A DNA stretch of 64,000 bases from Pigmentiphaga humi (lineage in GTDB: Bacteria > Pseudomonadota > Gammaproteobacteria > Burkholderiales > Burkholderiaceae_B): NCBI RefSeq assembly GCF_900606115.1, contig NZ_UWPJ01000012.1, positions 89,025 to 153,024 on the forward strand, given 5' to 3'. A program made the position numbers and the translations under genes. Of this stretch, positions 9,413 through 17,751 are shown one piece after another. The stretch's first letter is position 1, and every line of letters begins with the position of its first letter. The notes under the pieces were generated by a model. The model was not told the origin of the DNA and did no database searches. It worked only from the letters and a program-made list of their open reading frames with translations.

Positions 9413-10393
9413 ATGACCAAGCTGCTCCCGTTGCTGCTGGGCCTGGCCGCCGCGCTGGCCGGCCAGGCCGCCCACGCCGACCGGACCTTTCCCGACAAAC
9501 CGGTGCGCGTGGTCGTGCCCTTCCCGCCCGGACAAGGCTCGGACATCCTGGCTCGCGCCATCGGCGACAAGCTCTCGCAGAAATGGGGGCAGGCGGTGGT
9601 GGTGGAGAACAAAGCCGGCGCCAACGGCGCCATCGCCCTGCAGGAAGTGGCGCGCGCCAAAGGCGACGGCCACACCCTGCTGGTGACCTCGAATTCGCCC
9701 GTGGTCATCAATCCCAGCCTGTACAAGCAGCTTCCCTACGACGCCGAACGCGATTTCCAGCCGATCGCGCTGCTGGCGGCGACCGACATGCTGATGGTGG
9801 TGAACAGCCAGTTCCCGGCCACCACGCTCGCCGAGGTCGTCGCCCACCTGAAGGCGCATCCGGGCCAGTACAGCTACGCCTCGCCGGGCACGGGCTCCAC
9901 CAGCCACCTGAGCATGGAAGTATTCAAGCAGCGCGCCGGCGTGGAGATCACCCACGTGCCCTACAAGGGCAGCCCGCCCGCTTTCACCGACCTGATCGGC
10001 GGCTCGACCCAGCTGATGATCGACGCGCTGCCCAGCGCCCTGCCCCAGGTCAAGGCCGGCCGCGTGCGCGCCATCGCCATCACCAGCAGCGATACGCCGT
10101 CCACCATCGTGCCAGACGTGCCGCTGGCCAGCGCCGCCGGCGTCACCGGACTGCCCGGCCGGGCCTGGTACGGCATGTTCGCGCCGCGCGCCACGCCGGC
10201 CCCCGTCGTGGCCAAGATCGTGGCCGACGTGCAGGACGTGCTGCAGATGCCGGACATCGCCGCCAAGCTGCCGCAGCTGGGGCTGGAGGCCGTGCCGGCA
10301 ACGCCGCCCGCAGAATTCGGCCGTTTCCTGGCCAAGGAGCGCGCCTATTGGGTGGACGCCACGCGTCGCACCGGCATGTACCAGATCGAATAG
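9413..10393 (+). CDS. Bug-family periplasmic solute-binding protein
   Basis: A 326-residue TctC/Bug protein with a clear signal peptide (LLPLLLGLAAALAGQAAHA, cut near residue 23). It carries the family loops PFPPGQGSDILARA, VVENKAGANGA, SPGTGSTSHLS and VPYKGSPPAF. The start at 9413 is set by AAAGAGGAGAC, which lies just upstream of the ATG; the frame stays open upstream but has no RBS. It diverges from the CoA-transferase operon across the palindrome at 9339-9350, so it probably binds the organic acid that operon consumes. No TctA/TctB genes are present. Confidence 0.92.
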   Translation: MTKLLPLLLGLAAALAGQAAHADRTFPDKPVRVVVPFPPGQGSDILARAIGDKLSQKWGQAVVVENKAGANGAIALQEVARAKGDGHTLLVTSNSPVVINPSLYKQLPYDAERDFQPIALLAATDMLMVVNSQFPATTLAEVVAHLKAHPGQYSYASPGTGSTSHLSMEVFKQRAGVEITHVPYKGSPPAFTDLIGGSTQLMIDALPSALPQVKAGRVRAIAITSSDTPSTIVPDVPLASAAGVTGLPGRAWYGMFAPRATPAPVVAKIVADVQDVLQMPDIAAKLPQLGLEAVPATPPAEFGRFLAKERAYWVDATRRTGMYQIE

Positions 10394-10466
10394 TGACGCC
10401 GTCCCCAGGCTGGGGGACAATGGCGGGAACCTCCTTGGTGCGCCGCACCGAAGTTAGAATCCCGCC

Positions 10467-11156
10467 ATGCGCATCCTTATCGCCGAAGACGACAACATAC
10501 TCGCCGATGGCCTGTCCCGCTCGCTGCGCCAGAACGGCTACGCGGTCGACGCCGTGCACGACGGCATCGAGGCGGACTCGGCCCTGGCGGCCCAACCCTT
10601 CGACCTGCTGATCCTGGACATCGGCCTGCCGCGCCTGTCCGGCACCGAGGTGCTGCGGCGCCTGCGCGCGCGCAACTCGCACATGCCGGTGCTCATCCTT
10701 ACCGCCGCCGACAGCGTCGAGCAGCGCGTCAAGGGGCTGGACCTGGGCGCCGACGACTACATGGCCAAACCGTTCGCGCTGTCCGAACTGGAGGCCCGGG
10801 TGCGGGCGCTGACGCGGCGCGGCGCCGGCGGCGGCCCTGCGCTGCTGCGGCATGGACGGCTGACCTTCGACCAGGTCGGCCGCGTGGTCACCATCGACGA
10901 CCAGCTCGTCGAACTGTCCGCGCGCGAAGTCAGCCTGCTGGAAGTGCTGCTCTCGCGCAGCGGGCGCATGGTCAGCAAGAAACAGCTGGTGGACCACTTG
11001 TGCGAATGGGGCGAGGAGGTCAGCACCAACGCGATCGAGGTCTACGTGCACCGCCTGCGCAAGAAGCTCGAGCCGGGCGACGTGCGCATCGCCACCGTGC
11101 GCGGCCTGGGCTACTGCCTGGAACGCGAGGCGGGTGCGCAGAACGGCGCCGCCTGA
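10467..11156 (+). CDS. OmpR-family response regulator (TctD-like)
   Basis: A 229-residue regulator with a receiver domain (acidic pocket EDD at 7-9, phospho-acceptor Asp51 in LILDIGLP, Lys101 in MAKPF) and a C-terminal winged helix ending CDVRIATVRGLGYCLE-like. It is followed directly by a TctE-like sensor kinase, with which it forms a pair. In Bordetella and Salmonella, TctD/TctE-type systems control tricarboxylate uptake. The neighbouring Bug gene 73 bp upstream on the same strand may be co-transcribed and could be a target or an accessory sensor. The link to citrate is by family resemblance only. Confidence 0.92.
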   Translation: MRILIAEDDNILADGLSRSLRQNGYAVDAVHDGIEADSALAAQPFDLLILDIGLPRLSGTEVLRRLRARNSHMPVLILTAADSVEQRVKGLDLGADDYMAKPFALSELEARVRALTRRGAGGGPALLRHGRLTFDQVGRVVTIDDQLVELSAREVSLLEVLLSRSGRMVSKKQLVDHLCEWGEEVSTNAIEVYVHRLRKKLEPGDVRIATVRGLGYCLEREAGAQNGAA

Positions 11157-11172
11157 GCGGCCGCCGGGGCAC

Positions 11173-12621
11173 ATGGACCAGGACGCCACCGGCCAGCTGG
11201 CGCCGGCCCCCGGCATCGAACGGCCCGCGCGCTCGCTGTTCGGCGAGATCCTGGACTGGATGCTGGTGCCGCTGTTCCTGCTGTGGCCGATCAGCGTCGC
11301 CATCACCTATGTCGTGGCGCAATCGATCTCGGTCGCGCCCTATGACCGGGGCCTGGCCAATTCCGTGCTGGCGCTGTCCCAGCAGATCAAGGACGTGAAC
11401 GGCCGCGCCCGGCTGCAGTTGCCGGTGCCCGCGCGCGAGATGCTGCGCGCCGACGAAACCGACAGCGTGTTCTATCTGGTGCTGGGCAGCCGCGGCGAAT
11501 ACCTGAGCGGCGACCGCGAACTGCCGCTGCCTTCGCTGGAGCGGCCGCTGCCCGGCATCATCCAGTATCGCGACGATGTGATGCGCGGCTTCGCGGTGCG
11601 GGTGGCCTATACCTGGGTCGCGCTGCCCAATACGCCCAGCGCGCAGCCGGCGCTGGTGCAGGTGGCCGAGACCCTGGAAAAGCGCGCGCAGCTGGCCAGC
11701 GAGATCGTCAAGGGCGTGATCCTGCCCCAGTTCGTGATCCTGCCGCTCGCCGTCGTGCTGGTGTGGTTCGGGCTGTCGCGCGGCATCGCGCCGCTGGGCA
11801 GGCTGCAGCAGCGGCTGCGGGCGCGCCGGCCGGGCGACCTCTCCCCCATCGACGAGCGCGAAGTCCCGCAGGAGATCGCGCCGCTGGTGGGGGCGATGAA
11901 CGAGCTGCTGCTGCAGCTGTCGGCCAATGTGGAAGCGCAGAAACGCTTCGTCGCCGATGCCGCGCACCAGTTGAAGACGCCGCTGGCCGGCATACGCACC
12001 CAGGCCGAGCTGGCGCTGCGCAACGCCAGCCCGGAAGACATGGAAGCCAGCCTGCGGCACCTGACCGCGGGCGCGGAACGGGCCACCCGCGTGGTCAACC
12101 AGCTGCTGGCCCTGGCGCGCGCCGAGGATACCGGCAGCCCCGTGGACATCTCGGCCCGGGTCGACCTGCAGGCCATTGCCAGCGAACAGGCGCAGAACTG
12201 GGTGCACGAGGCCATGGAGCGCCAGATCGACCTGGGCTTCGAAGGCCCCGAAGAACCCGTGGCCGCGATCGGCAATGCCCTGTTGCTGGCCGAGCTGATC
12301 AACAACCTGATCGACAACGCCCTGCGCTATACGCCGCGCGGCGGCACGGTCACGGTGCGGGTCGCCGAAGAGCCGGAAGGCGCGCGCCTGGACGTCGAAG
12401 ATTCCGGGCCGGGCATTCCTCCCGGCGAGCAGGAGCTGGTGTTCGACCGCTTCTACCGCATCCTGGGCTCGAACGCCGAAGGCAGCGGCCTGGGCCTGGC
12501 CATCGTGCGCGAGATCGCGCAGCGCCACGGCGCCACGATATCCGTTTCCGACAATCCGCAAGGCGGCCTGCCGGGCATGCCCGGCACCCGCATCAGCGTA
12601 GCCTTTCCGCCGGCCGCCTGA
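11173..12621 (+). CDS. Sensor histidine kinase (TctE-like)
   Basis: An inner-membrane kinase of 482 residues from the ATG at 11173. TM1 is at about 28-48, a periplasmic 2CSK-N-type domain at about 50-180, and TM2 at about 181-200. The H-box FVADAAHQLKTPLAG follows with His265, then the N-box ELINNLIDNALRYTP and ATP-lid motifs DSGPGIPP and GSGLGLAI. A GTG at 11134, overlapping the regulator gene, would add 13 residues. It phosphorylates the preceding OmpR-type regulator. The short periplasmic domain fits sensing of a small carboxylate directly or through a Bug protein. Confidence 0.92.
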   Translation: MDQDATGQLAPAPGIERPARSLFGEILDWMLVPLFLLWPISVAITYVVAQSISVAPYDRGLANSVLALSQQIKDVNGRARLQLPVPAREMLRADETDSVFYLVLGSRGEYLSGDRELPLPSLERPLPGIIQYRDDVMRGFAVRVAYTWVALPNTPSAQPALVQVAETLEKRAQLASEIVKGVILPQFVILPLAVVLVWFGLSRGIAPLGRLQQRLRARRPGDLSPIDEREVPQEIAPLVGAMNELLLQLSANVEAQKRFVADAAHQLKTPLAGIRTQAELALRNASPEDMEASLRHLTAGAERATRVVNQLLALARAEDTGSPVDISARVDLQAIASEQAQNWVHEAMERQIDLGFEGPEEPVAAIGNALLLAELINNLIDNALRYTPRGGTVTVRVAEEPEGARLDVEDSGPGIPPGEQELVFDRFYRILGSNAEGSGLGLAIVREIAQRHGATISVSDNPQGGLPGMPGTRISVAFPPAA

Positions 12622-12639
12622 ACCGGACGCCGGACCAGG

Positions 12640-13398
12640 TCAGCGATCTTCACCGCGCGCCCGGCTCTCCTCCTCGCACCAGGCGGCCCAGGCCCGGTCG
12701 AAATCGCCTTGCGTCTCGATAGTCGCCTGGCTCTCGCCCGCCGACAGGTAGTTGATGCCGCGGTCGCCGCCGGCCAAGGTAATCGCCTGGATCTGCAGCC
12801 GCGCGTTCAACTCGAGATAGACGCTGCGCGCGACCGCCTGCGGGATCGATCCGGCCACCACGACCGCGCCATGGCCGCGCTGCAGGCATACGGCCTTGTC
12901 GTCGAGCGCGATAGCCAGTTGCCGTCCCAGCGCCTGGTCGCGGATCAACAGGTCGGAGCGATCGCCCACGGTATCCCGGATCTCGAACAGCGGCACCCCC
13001 GGCCCGATGAATCCGCAGACGTGGCATACCGGCCGCATGGGTACCGGGCCGATGCCGAACGGGATGACCGTGGGCGAGTGGCTGTGCACGACCGCCAGCA
13101 CGTCCGGACGGCGGCGGTAGATCTCGCCGTGGATGTAGCGCTCCAGGTAGAGCTGCCGGTCTTCCCGCCCGACCGGGCGGCTGTCCAGGTCGAGTTCGAC
13201 GATGTCGTCGGCCTGCACCGAGGCTGGCGCGAGGGAACGCGCCAGCAGGAAGCGGTCGGGATGGTCCGGCGATCGCGCGCTCACGTGGCCGTAGCCGTCG
13301 AGCACGCCCTGCCGCACCAGTATGTGGTTGGCCTTGACCAGGTCCGAAACGCGCCGCGTCCACGCCCCGGACCGGCCCTGCATGGTTGCCTGCTTCAT
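12640..13398 (-). CDS. Class II aldolase/adducin-family protein
   Basis: A 252-residue protein of the fuculose-phosphate aldolase/adducin fold. The zinc ligands are visible in VVHSHSPTVIPFG (the HSH pair) and QRGHGAVV, with the catalytic acid likely in the IHGEIY segment. The ATG at 13398 is chosen because GGGGA precedes it and the preceding Bug gene stops at 13400; in-frame ATGs at 13410 and beyond would overlap that gene. Members of this family next to Rieske oxygenases include hydroxylated aromatic-acid decarboxylases such as dihydroxyphthalate decarboxylase. Decarboxylation or retro-aldol cleavage of the oxygenase product is the likely role. Last gene of the operon. Confidence 0.75.
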   Translation of the reverse strand: MKQATMQGRSGAWTRRVSDLVKANHILVRQGVLDGYGHVSARSPDHPDRFLLARSLAPASVQADDIVELDLDSRPVGREDRQLYLERYIHGEIYRRRPDVLAVVHSHSPTVIPFGIGPVPMRPVCHVCGFIGPGVPLFEIRDTVGDRSDLLIRDQALGRQLAIALDDKAVCLQRGHGAVVVAGSIPQAVARSVYLELNARLQIQAITLAGGDRGINYLSAGESQATIETQGDFDRAWAAWCEEESRARGEDR

Positions 13399-13399
13399 C

Positions 13400-14362
13400 T
13401 CAGTCCCCATGTATCTGCTTGACCTTGATGATTTCCGCGAATCGCGCCACGTCGGCATCGAGCACCTTGCGGAAGTGCGCGGCGCTGCCGCCCACCGGCT
13501 CGAAAAAGGACTCGGCCATCTTCGCGCGCACCCGCGGTTGCTGCATGATCGCATTGACGCTGGCGTTCAGCCTGTCGATCACGTCCTTGGGCGTGTTCGC
13601 GGGCGCCATCAGCCCGAACCATCCGTCCAGGTCGTAATCCTTGACGCCGGCTTCGGACACCGTGGGAATGTCGGGCGCGATGTCGGACCGCTTCGCCGTG
13701 GTCACGGCGTAGGGAACCAGCCGCCCGTCCTTGAAGAAGGCGTTCAGATTGCCGATGGCGTTGAACAGCAGATCCACCTGCCCGCCCAGCACGTTGGGAA
13801 TGGCATCGGCACAGCCCTTGTAAGGCACGTGCACCATGGAGATGCCGGCCTCGGCCTGGAATACTTCCGCGGCCAGGTGCTGGATGGACCCCACGCCACA
13901 AGAGGTATAGGTGAGCTTGCCGGGATTGCGCTTGGCGTAAGCGATCAGTTCCGGCAGCGTGCGTATGGGCAGGGACGGCCGGCCCGCGACGACGATGGGC
14001 GGCCGCGCGGCCAGCACCACCGGCGCCAGCCGCGACAGGCTGACGGACCGCCCCGCCATCAGCGTCTGGTTGATCGCGATCTGGTTGGGCGCCATGATCA
14101 GCGTATACCCGTCGGGAGCGGCGCGCGCAACCGCTTCCAGGCCGATGTTGCTGTTGGCTCCCGGCTTGTTCTCGACGACGAACGGCTGTCCGTATTCGGC
14201 CTGCAATTCGGCGGCGAGCAGCCGCGCCACGGTATCCGCGCCGCCGCCCGGGGGCAGCGGCACTACCAGGCGCACGGGCCTGTCGGGGTACGCGGCGTGG
14301 GCCGCCGTGGCGGCCAGGCAGGCGATGGCGCACAGCCTGGCGATGGATGTTGCGATAGTCAT
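13400..14362 (-). CDS. Bug-family periplasmic solute-binding protein
   Basis: A 320-residue TctC/Bug protein with a signal peptide (ARLCAIACLAATAAHA). Family loops seen are PLPPGGGADTVARL, VVENKPGANSN, SCGVGSIQHL and VPYKGCADAI. AAGGAGAC lies just upstream of the ATG. It is third in the operon reductase, Rieske oxygenase, Bug, aldolase, and its stop is one base from the start of the aldolase gene, so the two are probably translationally coupled. It likely captures the aromatic acid handled by the oxygenase. Confidence 0.92.
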   Translation of the reverse strand: MTIATSIARLCAIACLAATAAHAAYPDRPVRLVVPLPPGGGADTVARLLAAELQAEYGQPFVVENKPGANSNIGLEAVARAAPDGYTLIMAPNQIAINQTLMAGRSVSLSRLAPVVLAARPPIVVAGRPSLPIRTLPELIAYAKRNPGKLTYTSCGVGSIQHLAAEVFQAEAGISMVHVPYKGCADAIPNVLGGQVDLLFNAIGNLNAFFKDGRLVPYAVTTAKRSDIAPDIPTVSEAGVKDYDLDGWFGLMAPANTPKDVIDRLNASVNAIMQQPRVRAKMAESFFEPVGGSAAHFRKVLDADVARFAEIIKVKQIHGD

Positions 14363-14423
14363 GGTGTCTCCTTGGTTTTTGGTGGATGAACGGCGTGCGC
14401 CGCCGCTGCGTGTACCTTGCCGG

Positions 14424-15527
14424 TCAAAACCGTGCGCCCGCTTCGCGCGCCGCCATGTCGTAGAGCACGCGGCGCATCATCAGCCCCGGTTTGTCGGGAG
14501 CGAAATTCAGGTCGAACTGCGGCTCGACGTCCCGCGTCACGACGTCGAGAATCCACTCCAGCGCATCGACGTCCTCCAGATAGGCCTTGGCCGACGCCTC
14601 GTGCAGATACGCATCGGCGGCCGGATCGTCGAGGTTGGAGTCGCGGCTGTTGAACCACCAGTAGTGGATGCTGCCGTTGCTCTCGGGCGTGAAGGCGTGC
14701 GTGATGTTGAAGCGGTAGGTGCGCGGCCTGCCGCCGGGATCGGCGTTGTCGACGATGCTGGCGAAGGCCGTGTGCAAGGCCGGCGACGCGAAGCGGGCTT
14801 CGGAATAGCGATCGACCGGCTTGCCCATGAGGCCTGTCGGCACGCCGTACACCGCCGGCGGAGGCGAGTTCTTCAGGGTCCGGTCGATGATCACCACGCT
14901 GCGCTCCTGACGCACGTCGAGCTTGCTGCGGGCGTATTCCGGCGTACCGATGGCGCCGGGATGCAGGAAGGGAAAATGGGTCTGGTCCAGCAGGTTCTCG
15001 TGCATGGATACATAGTCCGACTTCATGTGGAAGCTGCCGTGCACACTCTTCCATTCCTGGCTGGCCAGCCAGCTCGTGTCGGGAACCAGCCCGACATCGG
15101 CGTGGTCCGGGTCGCCCATCCAGATCCAGACCAGCGGCGCGCGCTCGACGACGGGAAAGCTGCGCACCTGTGCATTGGTCGGCACCAGCGGCATGGAGGG
15201 CATGCTCACGCACCGGCCCGACGGGTCGAACTGCATGCCGTGGTAGCCGCACATCAGCACGTCGCCTTCCAGCCGGCCCTTGGCCAGCGGGAAAGAACGG
15301 TGCGGGCAGCGGTTGCGCACGGCGACAGGCTCGCCGGCCAGCGTCCGGTACAGGGCCACGTCCACGCCCAGGAAGCGGCGGCTGATCAGCTCGCGCGTGA
15401 TTTCGCTGGACAAGCCGGCCACATACCAGCAATTGCGTACCAGCGGCGTACGGTGATCGGCGAAACCGCCCGGCTCGAAACAGAAATCGGTGTGGAGTTC
15501 GGGGATGGCATCAGCGATGCGGTTCAT
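14424..15527 (-). CDS. Rieske non-heme iron oxygenase, VanA-like
   Basis: A 367-residue terminal oxygenase of the vanillate demethylase/phthalate dioxygenase type. The Rieske cluster ligands are Cys74-Pro-His76 and Cys93-Gly-Tyr-His96, and the mononuclear iron motif NLLDQTHFPFLH gives Asp181, His184 and His189. AAGGAGTG precedes the ATG. It is paired with the reductase encoded 34 bp upstream, which supplies electrons from NAD(P)H. O-demethylation or ring hydroxylation of an aromatic carboxylate in the cytoplasm is expected. The accompanying class II aldolase/decarboxylase gene argues for more than simple vanillate demethylation. Substrate is unknown. Confidence 0.9.
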   Translation of the reverse strand: MNRIADAIPELHTDFCFEPGGFADHRTPLVRNCWYVAGLSSEITRELISRRFLGVDVALYRTLAGEPVAVRNRCPHRSFPLAKGRLEGDVLMCGYHGMQFDPSGRCVSMPSMPLVPTNAQVRSFPVVERAPLVWIWMGDPDHADVGLVPDTSWLASQEWKSVHGSFHMKSDYVSMHENLLDQTHFPFLHPGAIGTPEYARSKLDVRQERSVVIIDRTLKNSPPPAVYGVPTGLMGKPVDRYSEARFASPALHTAFASIVDNADPGGRPRTYRFNITHAFTPESNGSIHYWWFNSRDSNLDDPAADAYLHEASAKAYLEDVDALEWILDVVTRDVEPQFDLNFAPDKPGLMMRRVLYDMAAREAGARF

Positions 15528-15561
15528 GGCAGCGCACTCCTTCTGAAAAGGGATGGAAAGC

Positions 15562-16539
15562 TCAGGCGTCGAGCACCAGGCGCGATCCGCGTATGCGGGA
15601 TACGCAGATGCAAAGAGAGCCGCCCTTGGCGCGCTCTTCTTCGCTCAGATAGCGGTCGCGGTGCTCGATCGGACCGTCGGACTCGATCACCGGCAACGGA
15701 CACAGCCCGCACTCGCCGCGCGCGCAGTCCCACAACACCGGCACCTCGGCAAGTCGCAGCGCATCGAGAATGCTGGCATCCGCGCTGACCTGCACGACCT
15801 TGGCCGAACGCCTCAGTTCGACCTCGAAGGCAGCCTCGTCGCCCATGGGACCGGCAGTGAACAACTCGCTGCGCACCCGGTCCGGCTCCCATCCCAACGC
15901 TGCCCCGGCCGCATGGACGGCTGCGATCATCGGCGCGGGACCGCATATATAGACGCGCGTGAGCGCCGGCTGCGCGGACAGCAGCGCGCGCAGGTCGAGT
16001 TCGCCTTGCTCATCGCTGTAATGGAAACGGACGCGATCGCCCGCAAGCCGCGCCAGCGTTTCGCGATATGCCATCTGCGCCGGGCTGCGTCCGGCGAACA
16101 CCACGCGATAGTCGCAACGGCGGCGCGCCAGGCTGCGCGCCATCGACACGATGGGCGTCACGCCTATGCCCCCGGCGACCAGCAGGGTCGACGCATCGCG
16201 CCGGTCCAGCGGGAAATTGTTGACCGGCGGCGTGATGCGCAGACAGGTGCCGGCCCGGAAGGTCTCGTGGATGAAAGCCGAGCCGCGGGCGCGGTCCTCT
16301 CGCTGCACGGCGATGCGGTAGACGTTGCGCGGGTCGTCGTCGCCTTCCAATCCGCCGATCAGCGAGTAATGCCGCACGATGGGGCCGCGCGTCCCGGACA
16401 CCATGTGCAGGGCCACGTGCGCGCCCGGCTCGTAGCGCGGCAGCGGACGGCCGTCGGCCGCCGCCAGGAGGTACTCGGTCACGCGCGGCGTCAGCGTCCG
16501 CACGCCGGCCACCCTCACGTCCATGAATTTGCTCGTCAC
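15562..16539 (-). CDS. VanB-like oxidoreductase (FMN/FAD, NAD, 2Fe-2S)
   Basis: A 325-residue class IA-type oxygenase reductase. It has the flavin-binding RHYSLIGG (56-63), an NAD site LLVAGGIGVTPI (119-130), and a C-terminal plant-type ferredoxin domain with Cys272, Cys277, Cys280 and Cys310. It starts at a GTG preceded by AGAGGAG. It passes electrons from NAD(P)H to the Rieske oxygenase encoded immediately downstream. As first gene of the operon it faces a divergent LysR gene across a 148-bp, locally A/T-rich gap. Confidence 0.92.
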   Translation of the reverse strand: MTSKFMDVRVAGVRTLTPRVTEYLLAAADGRPLPRYEPGAHVALHMVSGTRGPIVRHYSLIGGLEGDDDPRNVYRIAVQREDRARGSAFIHETFRAGTCLRITPPVNNFPLDRRDASTLLVAGGIGVTPIVSMARSLARRRCDYRVVFAGRSPAQMAYRETLARLAGDRVRFHYSDEQGELDLRALLSAQPALTRVYICGPAPMIAAVHAAGAALGWEPDRVRSELFTAGPMGDEAAFEVELRRSAKVVQVSADASILDALRLAEVPVLWDCARGECGLCPLPVIESDGPIEHRDRYLSEEERAKGGSLCICVSRIRGSRLVLDA

Positions 16540-16611
16540 ACCACCCGCTCCTCTTTCCTCTCTATGGGTTTGCCGGCGAATCGGGTCCGCCCCGCTTGTG
16601 GGAAATGATTT

Positions 16612-16626
16612 TATTAAGGAACAATA
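16612..16626. promoter_or_regulatory. Candidate LysR-type operator in divergent promoter region
   Basis: TATT-N7-AATA is an interrupted dyad in the A/T-rich part of the gap between the reductase operon and the divergent LysR gene. LysR proteins usually bind T-N11-A dyads next to their own gene, so the position is right but the spacing is not exact. The assignment is tentative. Confidence 0.3.
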
Positions 16627-16687
16627 GCGCTCATTTATTCAAAAAATAGCTATCAGTAATCTCGATCAAGAAAAACAGGATCCGTCC

Positions 16688-17602
16688 ATGGACGCTATTA
16701 CCCAACTCAAGACCTTCACGATCGTGGTGGCCTGCGGCGGCTTCTCCGAGGCTGCGCGCCAAATGAACGTGGTGCCTTCGGTCGTGGCCAAGCGCGTGCG
16801 CCAACTGGAAGCAACCGTCGGCGCCCGGCTGTTCGACCGCACCACGCGGACGGTGCGCCTGACCGAGGCGGGCGAGAAACTGCACGCCCGCGCCGGCGTG
16901 CTGGTCGCCAGCTTCGAAGACCTGGTGCAGAGCGTGGAACGCGACGCGTCCAAACTGGTGGGCCACCTGCGCGTGGCCATACCGACCACCCTCACCACCG
17001 TCCGCCTGGGCGCGATATTCAATGCCTTCCTGCTCGAGCACGACCGCATCACGCTGGACATCTCGCTGGTGGACCACTCCACCAACCCGGCAGAGCGGGA
17101 CTATGACCTTGCCATCAGCGGCCGGCCGGCGAGCTACGAAGGCGTGGTCGAGATCCCCCTGTGCCCGGTGGACACGCTGCTGTGCGCCACGCCGGCCTAC
17201 CTGCAGCGGCACGGGCGGCCCCGCCATCCCCAGGCCCTGACCGAGCACGCCTGCCTGGTATTCAAGCCCTCCGGCACGGCCTGGCACTTCCAGAGCCCCA
17301 AGGGCGGCATCAGCGTGGACATCCCGCCCCGGCTGACGGCCGACGACAATCTGACCCTGCGCAATGCCGCGCGGATGGGGCTGGGCATCGCCGCCCTGCC
17401 CGGCTACGTGGCCCAGGCCGACATCGCATCCGGGGCGCTGGTGACGGTGCTCGACGAATTCCCATTGCAAGAGACGTGGTTCAGGGCCTACGTGCCGCGC
17501 AGAAAGCAGCACGTAGCCCGGATCGCGGCGATGGTCGACTGGCTGACGCAACACCTGCGGCAGGATGTTGCCGTTCCCTGGGAAAGAGATATCGACAAGT
17601 GA
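16688..17602 (+). CDS. LysR-family transcriptional regulator
   Basis: A 304-residue regulator with an N-terminal helix-turn-helix (FTIVVACGGFSEAARQMNVV, then LFDRTTRTVRLTEAG) and a CrgA-like C-terminal effector domain. It is transcribed away from the Rieske oxygenase/reductase/Bug/aldolase operon, which is the classical layout for a LysR activator and its target. It likely responds to the aromatic substrate of that operon. The ATG at 16688 gives the normal N-terminus for the family. Confidence 0.92.
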   Translation: MDAITQLKTFTIVVACGGFSEAARQMNVVPSVVAKRVRQLEATVGARLFDRTTRTVRLTEAGEKLHARAGVLVASFEDLVQSVERDASKLVGHLRVAIPTTLTTVRLGAIFNAFLLEHDRITLDISLVDHSTNPAERDYDLAISGRPASYEGVVEIPLCPVDTLLCATPAYLQRHGRPRHPQALTEHACLVFKPSGTAWHFQSPKGGISVDIPPRLTADDNLTLRNAARMGLGIAALPGYVAQADIASGALVTVLDEFPLQETWFRAYVPRRKQHVARIAAMVDWLTQHLRQDVAVPWERDIDK

Positions 17603-17751
17603 CGAAAATTCAGTTTCCCGTCAGTAAAACGTAAGTGCCGGGTCAGCAACTGTTTCTACTCTGGTTTCGAGCCCGGGACTCGCGCAGTACCGGGCCAGTC
17701 TGCCATACCCACCTTCATAGCAAGCAGGCACACCCGAGGAGACACCCTTTC

